The notes below the pieces were generated by a model. The model was given only the letters and a program-made list of their open reading frames with translations. It made no database searches and was not told the DNA's origin. A stretch of 64,000 bases of DNA from Thermoleophilia bacterium (GTDB lineage Bacteria; Actinomycetota; Thermoleophilia; Gaiellales; Gaiellaceae), in NCBI GenBank assembly GCA_025928515.1, contig JAICJI010000008.1, positions 1 to 64,000 on the forward strand. Direction: 5' to 3'. Both the position numbers and the translations under genes were made by a program. This document shows, piece after piece, positions 1 to 7,660 of the stretch (the first letter of the stretch is position 1; each line of letters starts with the position of its first letter).

Positions 1-2
1 AG

Positions 3-107
3 AAGATCGCCGAAGGCAAGAGTCGCCGCGACGCCACCCGACTCCTCAAGCGCTACCTCGCCCGCCACCTCTACCGACTCCTCGAACAACAACCAGCAAT
101 GACTTGA
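3..107 (+). CDS. IS110-type transposase, C-terminal fragment (cut by window edge)
   Basis: The open frame enters from the left edge and encodes 34 residues before TGA. The sequence runs IAEGKSRRDATRLLKRYL, then ARHLYRLL; this basic pattern is characteristic of the very C-terminus of IS110/IS116/IS902 (Transposase_20) transposases. The DEDD catalytic part would lie outside the window. A perfect 8-bp inverted repeat overlaps the stop codon. Whether the element is complete cannot be judged. Family assignment rests on recognition of the tail only. Confidence 0.6.
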   Translation, partial: KIAEGKSRRDATRLLKRYLARHLYRLLEQQPAMT

Positions 108-115
108 CAAGTCAT
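99..115. repeat. 17-bp palindrome at the end of the IS110-type gene
   Basis: ATGACTTG-A-CAAGTCAT is a perfect inverted repeat with one central base, spanning the transposase stop codon. It could mark the right end or recombination region of the element, or act in termination. The rest of the gap up to the next gene (108-362) shows no convincing coding frame; ORFs there are GC-driven shadows. Confidence 0.5.
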
Positions 116-362
116 AGGAGCTTCAATCCGGAACACTGGCCCAGGCGAGCGAACTATCCCTTGAGTCTCTTGGGACGTCTCAGAAAGCCGACCGCGTCAA
201 GGTCCGCAGCGGGTGCAGCGAAGGACGGGATACGTCTCCTTCGAGTTGGGTCTGGTTCCCAGCAATGTTGAAGCAAGCGCACACGATCCGATTCATGGGC
301 CCGTTCCTTACACGCGGTGGGAGGCAGCGCTCAGCGCCCCCGGCGAGCGTTCTCGTACTCGG

Positions 363-2381
363 CTAGGCCCGGGCGCGCATGCGCTCGACGCCGAGCTCTT
401 TCGCCAGCGCCTTTGCGCGATCGGCGATCGAGTGCCTCAGTTCGTCGGGTTCGAGCAACACGGCTTCGCCGCGCAGGGAGAGGACCTCGCTCTCGAGCCA
501 TTCGTCGCTGCCGACCGGCAGGTCCCGTACCGCGCTGCCGTCGGCGAGTAGCCGTGCGCCCCGTTCGATCGCCCAGCGCGCGATCGCCTTGTCGTAGAGA
601 ACCGTCGCGGTGCGTGCGTCCTGGAGCCGCGTCGGCTCGAATCCCTCGCGCGCTTCGAACTTCTCACGGGTCAGCTTCGCGCTCCGCATGCGGTCGAGGC
701 GGAACGAGCGGGCGCCGTCGCTCGTGCGATCCCAGGTGTGGACGTACCAGTTCGGCAGCTGCCGCTCGAGGGAGTAGGGCTCGACGAGCCGCGTGGAGGG
801 CTCGGAGTCGGCCTCCTTTTGGTACTCGATCTCGACGAGCTTTCGCTCGCGCATGCCGCGCGCGAGCCGCGAGACGAGATCGACCTCCTCGCTGCCGACG
901 TGCGGCTCGGGAGTGCGCGCGAGCTCGAACTGCCCGAATGTCTCCTCGAGCTTCTTGCGGACGCGCGAGAGAGGCGTGTGCGCGTCGGCCGCGATCATCG
1001 GCCCGACGTACTCGAGTGCGAGCCGGATCGCCCGCGCCTCGAGCGGCGTCAGCCGCGGCGCGGCCCGGAACGTGTCGCCCCAGAGCTCCTTGTCGACGTG
1101 CACCGAGCCGTCGCGCAACTCGGCGTAGACCGTGTAACAACCGCCGCCGAAGTTGACGAGGTTGAGCAGCGACAGGTGCTCTTCGATCTCGTCGGCAGGA
1201 ATCGAGGGGAAGCGCTCGAGCAGCTCATCCGCGGGGATCTCGGCGTCGCGCTCCTCGCCGCACGCCGCGAGGAGATAGGCGAGCAGCGCCTGGAGCACGG
1301 CGAACCGCTCGGGCGCCACCGGACCTGCCGGCCGCTCGACGACGCCGTCGCCGTCGGGCATCGGAGTCTCGCGCGCGAGGCGAGGAGCCTCGCTCTCGTG
1401 GCGCTCGCGCACACGCCGCAATGCCGCGGCGACGTCCCGCTTCAGCTCCGCCGGCTCGAGCGGCACCGCGCGGCCGTTCTGGCGCAGCACCCACGACGCG
1501 AGCTGGGGGATGGAGGAGTACTCGGTGACGAAGACGCCGTCCTCGAGCTTGCCGGTCGCGCCGTATGCGCGCTTGACCCACCAGGCTGTGTCGCCGCGCA
1601 CCTCGATCCGCGCCGTGCCGACCGCATCGCCGATCTGCCAGGGCGGCCGGCCGCGGTAGATCTCGACGTCGAAGTCCGTCGGCGCGCGGAAGTCGCGCTC
1701 GCGCCGCGTCGCGAACTTGATGTCGCCGCGGATCCTCGAGACGCGGAACGTCCGGATCTCCTCGCGGTCGAGGTCGTGGCCCACCACGTACCAGAGCCCG
1801 TTGTCGTTGAGGAGCGCGTAGGGGTTGAGCGTCCGTTCGCTCTCCTCGTCGCGCGAGATCGACCAGTACTCGAAGCGCACCGTGCGCTGCTTCGAGATCG
1901 CGTTCTCGAGCTTCGCGAGCCGGCCCGGCGTCTCGGGCGAGTAGTCGGGATCGAGCACCTCGACGCGGCTCGCCGTCTCGGTCCGCGTCTCGCTGAACCC
2001 GGGACGCCCGAGCGCGAGATTCTGCAGCGCGAGGCGCAGCGGCTCGGCGTACGCGAACTTCCCCTCGAGGAGGTAGAAGGCGGTCTGCAGGGCCGCGAGC
2101 TCCTCGTCCTCGAGCTCGAGCTGCGGCAGGAAGTACTGCTCCGAGCGGAGCGTGTAGAGCTCCTCGCCGGTGAACTCGTCGCGCTGCGACTGGAGCGGAA
2201 CGCCGAGGGAGAGCAGCTCGGCCCGGTCGGAGTAGAAGCGCCGCGCGAACGCCTCGTCGGACATCTCGGAGTAGCCCTCGACGTTCGACTTCACGTCGCG
2301 TGCGGTGAGCGCCCGCCGCTCGGCCATGAGGAAGGCGACGAGCGAGAGCTGCCGGATCAGCTTGTCCGTGTCGTGTGACAC
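363..2381 (-). CDS. pafBC: Fused PafB-PafC WYL-domain transcriptional regulator
   Basis: 672 aa, about twice the size of one PafB or PafC protein. The N-terminal half has an HTH region (about 1-65), then a WYL core near 165-215 (VRFEYWS...NPYALL...WYVVGHD) and a WCX tail. From about 355 the same order repeats: HTH (VLQALLAYLL), WYL (VEIEYQK...VEPYSL...NWYVHTWD), WCX. In mycobacteria PafB and PafC form a heterodimer that activates the LexA-independent DNA-damage regulon; a single-chain fusion would fix the stoichiometry. Start is GTG with TAGGGT 9 nt upstream. DNA-repair genes (ogt, nfo, AlkZ-like) elsewhere in the window are plausible but unproven targets. Confidence 0.85.
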   Translation of the reverse strand: MSHDTDKLIRQLSLVAFLMAERRALTARDVKSNVEGYSEMSDEAFARRFYSDRAELLSLGVPLQSQRDEFTGEELYTLRSEQYFLPQLELEDEELAALQTAFYLLEGKFAYAEPLRLALQNLALGRPGFSETRTETASRVEVLDPDYSPETPGRLAKLENAISKQRTVRFEYWSISRDEESERTLNPYALLNDNGLWYVVGHDLDREEIRTFRVSRIRGDIKFATRRERDFRAPTDFDVEIYRGRPPWQIGDAVGTARIEVRGDTAWWVKRAYGATGKLEDGVFVTEYSSIPQLASWVLRQNGRAVPLEPAELKRDVAAALRRVRERHESEAPRLARETPMPDGDGVVERPAGPVAPERFAVLQALLAYLLAACGEERDAEIPADELLERFPSIPADEIEEHLSLLNLVNFGGGCYTVYAELRDGSVHVDKELWGDTFRAAPRLTPLEARAIRLALEYVGPMIAADAHTPLSRVRKKLEETFGQFELARTPEPHVGSEEVDLVSRLARGMRERKLVEIEYQKEADSEPSTRLVEPYSLERQLPNWYVHTWDRTSDGARSFRLDRMRSAKLTREKFEAREGFEPTRLQDARTATVLYDKAIARWAIERGARLLADGSAVRDLPVGSDEWLESEVLSLRGEAVLLEPDELRHSIADRAKALAKELGVERMRARA

Positions 2382-2390
2382 CCGCGAAGC

Positions 2391-2396
2391 ACCCTA
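2391..2396 (-). promoter_or_regulatory. -10-like hexamer of the pafBC gene
   Basis: TAGGGT on the minus strand ends 9 nt before the GTG start. The distance suggests a leaderless or nearly leaderless mRNA, as for many genes in this window. Confidence 0.35.
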
Positions 2397-2446
2397 TCGC
2401 CGGGCGCCTGTGGAGCGCGCGTGTGGAAAGGCTGTGGAGAGAGCGG

Positions 2447-2896
2447 CTACGCCGCGGCTTTGGTCTCGAGGTGCTGGTGAGACGGGCAGTAGTCGCGCTC
2501 CGGCAGCGGGGTGCGCTGACACGGCTTGCCCTTGCGTGTCGTGGCCCGGCACCGGGCGACTCCGCCGTCGAGCAGTCCCGACTCGATCTGCTCCTCGATG
2601 AAGTCCACCGCGGCCTTCACGCCCTGGTCGACCGCCCATGCGACCTGCGCCTGCGCGGTGATCGGGAAAAAGCGCCGGATGTCCTGGAACAGTGCCCGCT
2701 CCGGCTTCGCGAAGTAGAGGGGATCGCTGGCGAGCCGCTCCATCGTCTGCTCACAGGCGATGAGCACTCCGCGGCGGGATTCGAGCTGCGTCTCGCGGTC
2801 GGCGTACGGGTCGATCATGTCCTTAACGGACCGGTAGATGGCCCGTGAGTATTGATACATACATTGCTGCAGCTGGGCTGTTCTCTCTTCGATCAC
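2447..2896 (-). CDS. Uncharacterised protein with C-terminal zinc-knuckle-like motif
   Basis: 149 aa if started at GTG (VIEERTAQLQQ), which has GGAG 10 nt upstream; the longer track ORF lacks such a signal. The middle is helical and polar (ALFQDIRRFF...AVDQGVKAAVDFIEEQI). The C-terminus contains C-R-A-T-T-R-x-G-K-P-C then Y-C-P-S-H, a C-x6-C-x9-C-x2-H pattern that looks like a small metal-binding knuckle. Similar CRATxxxGxPC tails occur on various actinobacterial proteins. Function is unknown. It lies 65 bp from the pafBC start and reads in the same direction, upstream to downstream unrelated otherwise. Confidence 0.7.
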   Translation of the reverse strand: MIEERTAQLQQCMYQYSRAIYRSVKDMIDPYADRETQLESRRGVLIACEQTMERLASDPLYFAKPERALFQDIRRFFPITAQAQVAWAVDQGVKAAVDFIEEQIESGLLDGGVARCRATTRKGKPCQRTPLPERDYCPSHQHLETKAAA

Positions 2897-3048
2897 GAGC
2901 TCTTGTCTCCCCGTCTCAGACCCCGCAAGGCCTTGTCCGAAGCCAGATTCCGGCGCGCATCCCCTATGCACGCTCCTCGATCCTACATGGTAACGGCCTT
3001 GTCACAAAGTCGCGGGATTCGTTGCCTGTGACGAAAACACGCGCGAGC

Positions 3049-3222
3049 TCAGAGCCGGCGTCGCTCTGCGGGCATATCCGGCTCGGCGGCACGGCGCCCG
3101 AAGCCGGCGATCCAGAGGATCGCCAGGACGAGGCCGACGATGCCGACCGGTATCCCGACCCACGGGACGAGGAACAAGAAGACGATCCCGATCAGGATGA
3201 ACGCGATGCCTAGACCGATCAC
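3049..3222 (-). CDS. Small two-segment membrane protein
   Basis: 57 aa, absent from the ORF track in this frame. Starting at GTG (VIGLGIAFILIG) it has two hydrophobic helices, roughly 2-20 and 25-42 (GIVGLVLAILWIAG), separated by a PWVG turn, then a short charged tail. GGGGA lies about 10 nt upstream of the GTG. It resembles the many DUF6131-like mini membrane proteins of Actinobacteria in layout, but no function can be given. It follows the aldehyde dehydrogenase gene on the same strand by 36 bp. Confidence 0.6.
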   Translation of the reverse strand: MIGLGIAFILIGIVFLFLVPWVGIPVGIVGLVLAILWIAGFGRRAAEPDMPAERRRL

Positions 3223-3258
3223 ACGGAACGGGTCCCCGCACGTGCGAAAAGGAAAACG

Positions 3259-4683
3259 TCAGGCTTGGAGGACGACGAGGCGCTCTTCGGTCATCTCGCG
3301 GATCGTGTAGGCAGGCCCTTCCTTCGTGTTGCCGGAGCCCTTGACGCCGCCGTACGGCATCTGGTCGGCGCGGAAGGTCGGGGCCTCGTTGACGGTGACG
3401 CCGCCGAAGTCGAGCGCTTCCGCCGCCGCGAGGCCCGTCGCGATCGAGGCGGTGAAGATGCCCGCCTGCAGTCCGAAGTCGGTTCCGTTCGCGCGCGCGA
3501 AGGCGTCGTCGAGGGAATCGACCGCGTTGACGACGCAGACCGGGCCGAAGACCTCGTCGCAGACGACGTGCGCAGTTTCGGGTGCCTCTCCGAGGACGAT
3601 CGGTCGGAGCAAGTCGCCGTCCGTCGCGCCTGCCAGGAGCTTCGCGCCCGCGGCCTGGGCCTCGTCGACCCATTCGGCGATCCGCGTGCGCGCGCCCTCG
3701 TCGATCACCGGCCCGACGTCGGTTGCCTCGTCCGCAGGATCGCCTACGACCAGCGCCTCGACCTTCGGGATGAAGCGCTCGAGGAAGCCGTCGAGCGCCG
3801 GCCGCTCGACGTAGATCCGCTGCACGGAGATGCAGCTCTGGCCTGCGAAGGAGAAGGCGTTCGCGGCCAGCTTCGTCGCCGCGAGGTCGACGTCGGCGTC
3901 GGCGGCGACGATGACGGGCGTCGAGTTGCCGAGCTCCAGGCGCACGCGCTTCTTCGCCGCGCGCTCGGCGATGTCCCAGCCGACGCCGCTCGAGCCCGTG
4001 AACGTGATCATCCGAACGCGTTCGTCCTCGACCAGCACGTCGCCGATCTCGCTCGCGGGGCCGACTAGGACGTTGAGCCAGCCTGCCGGGAGGCCGGCTT
4101 CCTGCTCGAGCTCCGCGAGGAGGAGCGCGGACATCGGCGTCTGCCCTGCCGGCTTGAGGACTACGGGGCAACCCGCGGCGAGCGCCGGCGCGAGCTTGTG
4201 CGCGACGAGGTTGCAGGGGAAGTTGAACGGCGAGATCGCGCCGACGATCCCGACCGGCCTGCGCAGCGTGAACGCGATCTTCCCCTCGCCGGCCTCGGAC
4301 GCGCCCATGGGGACGACGTCGCCGGCGAGCTTCCGCGCCTCGACGGCTGCAAACGTGTAGGTCGAGACCGCCCGCGAAGCCTCGACGCGAGCCGTGCGGA
4401 TCGGCTTTCCCGCCTCGGCGCAGATCGTCTGGGCCATGTCCTCGTGCCGGTCGCGCAACAGATCCGCGACCCGGTCGAGGATCGCGGCGCGCTCGTGGGC
4501 CGGCAGCGGAGACTCCAGCGCCCGTGCGGCGGCGTCAACCGCGCGGCGTGCCTCGGCCGCGCCGGCCTTCGCGATGCGGCCCACGACGTCGCCGGAATAC
4601 GGCGAGCGAACCTCGACCGATTCGCCGGTCTCGATCCACTCTCCGTCGAGGAGAAGCTTGTGTGCGTCGGTGGTGGTCGCCAT
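3259..4683 (-). CDS. NAD(P)-dependent aldehyde dehydrogenase
   Basis: 474 aa, normal ALDH length. Visible hallmarks are the Rossmann segment FTGSSGVGWDIAE, the catalytic-glutamate region LELGNSTP, the nucleophile Cys284 in FSFAGQSC, and the late motif EVFGPV. It oxidises an aldehyde to the acid (or acyl product) with NAD(P)+. The closest general class is the glyceraldehyde-3-P/lactaldehyde/succinate-semialdehyde group; substrate cannot be assigned. It is divergent from the MBL hydrolase gene with only 11 bp between start codons, which hold a GGATCC palindrome that can serve as a weak Shine-Dalgarno on either strand. Confidence 0.88.
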   Translation of the reverse strand: MATTTDAHKLLLDGEWIETGESVEVRSPYSGDVVGRIAKAGAAEARRAVDAAARALESPLPAHERAAILDRVADLLRDRHEDMAQTICAEAGKPIRTARVEASRAVSTYTFAAVEARKLAGDVVPMGASEAGEGKIAFTLRRPVGIVGAISPFNFPCNLVAHKLAPALAAGCPVVLKPAGQTPMSALLLAELEQEAGLPAGWLNVLVGPASEIGDVLVEDERVRMITFTGSSGVGWDIAERAAKKRVRLELGNSTPVIVAADADVDLAATKLAANAFSFAGQSCISVQRIYVERPALDGFLERFIPKVEALVVGDPADEATDVGPVIDEGARTRIAEWVDEAQAAGAKLLAGATDGDLLRPIVLGEAPETAHVVCDEVFGPVCVVNAVDSLDDAFARANGTDFGLQAGIFTASIATGLAAAEALDFGGVTVNEAPTFRADQMPYGGVKGSGNTKEGPAYTIREMTEERLVVLQA

Positions 4684-4688
4684 AGGAT
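4683..4688 (+). promoter_or_regulatory. -10-like hexamer of the MBL hydrolase gene
   Basis: TAGGAT ends 6 nt before the GTG at 4695, so the transcript is probably leaderless. The hexamer overlaps the ATG of the divergent aldehyde dehydrogenase gene. Confidence 0.4.
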
Positions 4689-4694
4689 CCGCTC

Positions 4695-5306
4695 GTGCTC
4701 AAGCGTGACGATATCGCTCGGTACCTGACGAGCGAAGTCGTGTTCGCCGGCGAGAGGTGGCCGGGCTTCTCCGACGCGATCGAACACCCGGACGGCCTCG
4801 TCCTCGTGGACACCGGGATGATCGACTCGACGCCGGAGCTCGACGGGGAATGGCAGCCGACTCCGCACCCGCTGCCGGACGAGGTCGTCCAGCGGGTTGC
4901 GCACGTGGTCATCACGCACATGCACTTCGATCATCACGGCGGCAACCGGCTCTTTCCGGGCGTTCCGATCCATGTGCAGCGGGTCGAGCTCGAGGACGCA
5001 CGGGCGCAGGACGACTACACGATCCGCGAGTGGATCGACTTCCCCGGGGCGAACTACGTGGAGCACGACGGAGAGGCGGAGATCCTGCCGGGCATCCGGA
5101 TCGTGCCGGCGCCGGGAGAGACGCGCGGCCACCAGATCGTCGTCGTGGAGACCGACGAGGGGCCGGTCGTGCTCGGCGGCGACGTCGGTCACACGTTCAG
5201 GGAGCTCGGCGAGGCCGACACACCCGGTAAGCGACTCGTCCTCGAGCTGTCCGCGCCGACGTACCTCGCGCACGTCAGCGAGCCGCACGTTCCGCACCCG
5301 AACTAG
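4695..5306 (+). CDS. Metallo-beta-lactamase-fold hydrolase (lactonase-like)
   Basis: 203 aa. The Zn-binding signature HMHFDHHGGN (HxHxDH) sits near residue 75, with the preceding VDTG strand and later histidine GETRGHQ and Asp (GGDVGH), giving a two-metal site. Family members are hydrolases such as N-acyl-homoserine lactonases, glyoxalase II-like enzymes or sulfur dioxygenases; the short layout fits a lactonase-like enzyme best. Substrate unknown. It starts with GTG 11 bp from the divergent aldehyde dehydrogenase and its stop is 2 bp from the convergent cNMP gene. Confidence 0.82.
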   Translation: MLKRDDIARYLTSEVVFAGERWPGFSDAIEHPDGLVLVDTGMIDSTPELDGEWQPTPHPLPDEVVQRVAHVVITHMHFDHHGGNRLFPGVPIHVQRVELEDARAQDDYTIREWIDFPGANYVEHDGEAEILPGIRIVPAPGETRGHQIVVVETDEGPVVLGGDVGHTFRELGEADTPGKRLVLELSAPTYLAHVSEPHVPHPN

Positions 5307-5308
5307 CG

Positions 5309-5716
5309 TTACTCGTCGGGCAGCCGCGCGGTGATCGCTGCGAGCACCTTGTCCTGAATCGACGGCACGTCGTGCATCAGCGTCCGGAAGCCGGTCGCGG
5401 CGAGCACGAGGATGCGGGCCGGCCCGCGTGTCCGCACCGTCGCCGTTCTCGGCCGGCCGGTGACGAGGGAGATCTCCCCGACGAAGTCACCCGGGCCGAG
5501 CTCGTTGATCTTGCGTCCCTTGCTGCGGACGTCGGCCTCTCCTTGGACGAGGACGATGAACTCCCAGCCGTCCGCGCCCTCGCGTGTGAGGTCGCGGGGG
5601 CTCGGCAGGTCGAGCTCGTCCGCGAGCGCGGCGATCTGCGCGAGCTCGCGCTTCGAGCAGCGCTCGAACAGCGGAACCCGCTTCAGAAGCTCGATCTTGG
5701 CGTCCTTGCGCAACAT
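5309..5716 (-). CDS. Cyclic-nucleotide-binding domain protein
   Basis: 135 aa when started at MLRKDAKIELL; the track ORF adds 167 unrelated residues overlapping the thiolase. It is a single Crp-type beta-barrel: KRVPLFERCSKRELAQIA, then GEADVRSKG, the phosphate-binding-cassette-like GDFVGEISLVTGRPRTATV, and a C-helix. No DNA-binding domain is present, so it is a stand-alone sensor or adaptor. Ligand (cAMP, cGMP or none) cannot be told. A second similar protein is encoded at 25292. Confidence 0.8.
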   Translation of the reverse strand: MLRKDAKIELLKRVPLFERCSKRELAQIAALADELDLPSPRDLTREGADGWEFIVLVQGEADVRSKGRKINELGPGDFVGEISLVTGRPRTATVRTRGPARILVLAATGFRTLMHDVPSIQDKVLAAITARLPDE

Positions 5717-5725
5717 CGACCGAGG

Positions 5726-5731
5726 TACAGT
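5726..5731 (+). promoter_or_regulatory. -10-like hexamer of the thiolase gene
   Basis: TACAGT ends 7 nt before ATG 5739. This supports the MAQPGAM start over the much longer track ORF and suggests a leaderless mRNA. Confidence 0.45.
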
Positions 5732-5738
5732 CTCGTGC

Positions 5739-6926
5739 ATGGCGCAGCCCGGCGCAATGATCGTCGACACGGTCCGCAGCCCGATCGGCAAAAAGAACGG
5801 GACGCTCTCCCACATTCGGGGCGACGAGCTCTCGGCGCAGGTCGTGAACGCCCTCGTGACGAGGAACGGCGTCGACCCTGCGCAGATCGAGGACGTGCAG
5901 TGGGGTTGCGTGACCCAGGTCGACGAGCAGGCGTGGAACATCGGCCGCAACGTCGCCCTGACCGCCGGCTGGCCCGTCTCCGTTGCGGGGACGACGGTCG
6001 ACCGCCAGTGCGGCTCCTCGATGCAGACGAACTTCAACGCCGCAGCGGCGGTCTGGTCGGGCCAGCTCGACCTCGTCGTCTCGGGCGGTGTCGAGATGAT
6101 GTCGCGCGTCCCGATGGGGTCGAACAACGGCTCGATGTCGCCGCTCGTCTGGGAGCGGCACGACATCGTGATGCAGGGGATCTCGGCCGAGGAGATCGCG
6201 AAGCAGTGGGGGCTCACGCGCGAGGAGCTCGACCGGATCAGCTACGAGTCGCATCAACGGGCGGCGCGCGCGATCGACGAGGGCCGGTTCGAGACGGAGG
6301 TCGTCCCGATCGAGCTCGACGTGCCGGAGCCGGACGAGTCCGGCGGCGCGGCCACCGTGACCCGCGTCCGCTTTGCCGTTGACGAAGCCGTGCGGCGCGA
6401 GACGACGCTCGAGAAGATGGCGTCGCTGCAGCCGGCGTTCATCCCCGACGGCGTCGTGACGGCCGGCAACTCGTCCCAGATTGTCGACGGCTCGGCCGCG
6501 GTGCTCGTCGCCTCGGAGGCGAAGGTCGTCGAGCTCGGGCTCGAGCCGCGGGCGCGGTTCGTCTCCTTCGGGGTCGTGGGCGTCGATCCCCACCTCATGC
6601 TCCACGGCAACCCCGAGGCGTCCGCGAAGGCGCTCGCGAAGGCCGGGCTGACGTGGGACGAGATCGACGTGATCGAGGTGAACGAGGCGTTCGCGTCGGT
6701 CGTGTCGCAGTTCCTCGCCGATGCAGGCCTGCAGGAGCGCTACGAGGCCGGCGACGTGAACCCGAACGGCGGTGGAATCTCGCTCGGCCATCCCCTTGGC
6801 GCGACCGGCGCTCGGATCACGGCCACGCTCGTCTCGGAGCTCGAGCGGCGCAACGCGCGGTACGGGCTCGCGACGATGTGCATCGGCTTCGGCCAGGCCA
6901 TCGCCGCCGTGATCGAGCGCGTCTAG
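5739..6926 (+). CDS. Thiolase (acetyl-CoA acyltransferase)
   Basis: 395 aa, standard thiolase length from the ATG at MAQPGAM. The nucleophile Cys91 lies in DRQCGSSM, the His351 in GGGISLGHPLGATG, and the second catalytic Cys381 in MCIGFGQ (usual form CIGGGQ). It joins or cleaves acyl-CoA and acetyl-CoA, in beta-oxidation or in acetoacetyl-CoA synthesis. A 3-hydroxyacyl-CoA dehydrogenase gene lies 0.7 kb downstream, which fits a fatty-acid or butyrate-type pathway. Chain-length preference is not visible. Confidence 0.9.
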   Translation: MAQPGAMIVDTVRSPIGKKNGTLSHIRGDELSAQVVNALVTRNGVDPAQIEDVQWGCVTQVDEQAWNIGRNVALTAGWPVSVAGTTVDRQCGSSMQTNFNAAAAVWSGQLDLVVSGGVEMMSRVPMGSNNGSMSPLVWERHDIVMQGISAEEIAKQWGLTREELDRISYESHQRAARAIDEGRFETEVVPIELDVPEPDESGGAATVTRVRFAVDEAVRRETTLEKMASLQPAFIPDGVVTAGNSSQIVDGSAAVLVASEAKVVELGLEPRARFVSFGVVGVDPHLMLHGNPEASAKALAKAGLTWDEIDVIEVNEAFASVVSQFLADAGLQERYEAGDVNPNGGGISLGHPLGATGARITATLVSELERRNARYGLATMCIGFGQAIAAVIERV

Positions 6927-6994
6927 CGGTTCCGGACCGGCGGGAAGAATGCGCGCGCCCGCGCGGCGATACGACGCTTGCGTCAGCGAGGCCG

Positions 6995-7636
6995 CTACCA
7001 GGCGCCCTGGCGGTACGAGATCCGGTCGGGCGGCCAGTACGTGAAGATCACCGGCCCGATCAGGCTGCTGCGCGGGACGGAGCCCCACTTGCGCGAGTCG
7101 CACGAGTTCGACCGGTTGTCGCCGAGCATGAAGTACTCGCCGTTCGGGACGTGCCAGGCCCGGCCGAAGTTCGACGTGTCGGCTCGCCTGGTTCGAGCCG
7201 GCACGTAGGGCTCGTCGAGCCTCGTCCACCTGGTGGCGCCGGGGTGGCGGATCAAGATGAAGCCGCTCCCGTCTTCGCGCACGGTCTCGCCCGGCAGCCC
7301 GATCAGCCGCTTGACGAAGGTGGTGCCGGCGTCGCTCCCGCCGCAGAGATTCGCCTTCGGCGGAGCGGTGAAGACGACGATCTGGCCGCGTTGCGGGCTG
7401 CCGAAGACGTACGCGAGCCGGTTGACGAGCACGCGATCGCTCGTCGCTCCGGTGCACCCGCTCGCCGGCCGGGCGCAATGCAGCGTGTGCTCCATCGAGG
7501 CTGACGGAATCCGGTACGGCTTGGCGACCTCGGCCTCGAAGACGAGCACGAAGCCGATCGCGACCGCGAGCGTGAGGACCCAGTCGACGACCTTCCGCCA
7601 GGGATCCGGGAGGCGACTGAGCGGGTGAAGGCTCAT
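6995..7636 (-). CDS. lepB: Signal peptidase I
   Basis: 213 aa from ATG (MSLHPLSRL). One N-terminal membrane anchor (about 19-37) precedes the catalytic Ser47 in IPSASMEHTL. The general base is Lys109 in FVKRLIGLPGE, and the C-terminal box GDNRSNSCDSR is present. It cleaves signal peptides from Sec/Tat substrates on the outer face of the membrane. An insert with three cysteines (around 54-98: HCAR, GCTG, LCGG) is unusual and might be disulfide-linked. Divergent from the dehydrogenase gene with overlapping -10 elements; the leader is 7 nt. Confidence 0.92.
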   Translation of the reverse strand: MSLHPLSRLPDPWRKVVDWVLTLAVAIGFVLVFEAEVAKPYRIPSASMEHTLHCARPASGCTGATSDRVLVNRLAYVFGSPQRGQIVVFTAPPKANLCGGSDAGTTFVKRLIGLPGETVREDGSGFILIRHPGATRWTRLDEPYVPARTRRADTSNFGRAWHVPNGEYFMLGDNRSNSCDSRKWGSVPRSSLIGPVIFTYWPPDRISYRQGAW

Positions 7637-7643
7637 CGAGTGC

Positions 7644-7653
7644 AGGATAGGCT
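7644..7653. promoter_or_regulatory. Bidirectional overlapping -10 elements, lepB / dehydrogenase
   Basis: The 10-mer AGGATAGGCT reads TATCCT on the minus strand, 7 nt before the lepB ATG, and TAGGCT on the plus strand, 7 nt before the GTG at 7661. The two hexamers share the central TA. Both transcripts would be leaderless. Confidence 0.5.
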
Positions 7654-7660
7654 CCGCCGC

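Noticed and set aside
738-2378. 546-aa plus-strand ORF antisense to pafBC
   Set aside because: Asp/Arg/Leu-rich shadow composition, no domain pattern; the minus strand encodes two clear WYL domains.
3002-4171. 389-aa minus ORF over the aldehyde dehydrogenase
   Set aside because: Arg/Gly/Ala-rich out-of-frame reading of a real gene; only the short membrane protein in another frame at 3049-3222 is kept.
5412-6926. 504-aa version of the thiolase
   Set aside because: The extra 109 residues overlap the cNMP gene antisense and are Arg/Ser-rich; TACAGT 7 nt before ATG 5739 supports the shorter start.
5487-7478. 663-aa minus ORF opposite the thiolase
   Set aside because: Codon-shadow of the thiolase and lepB; no recognisable motif.
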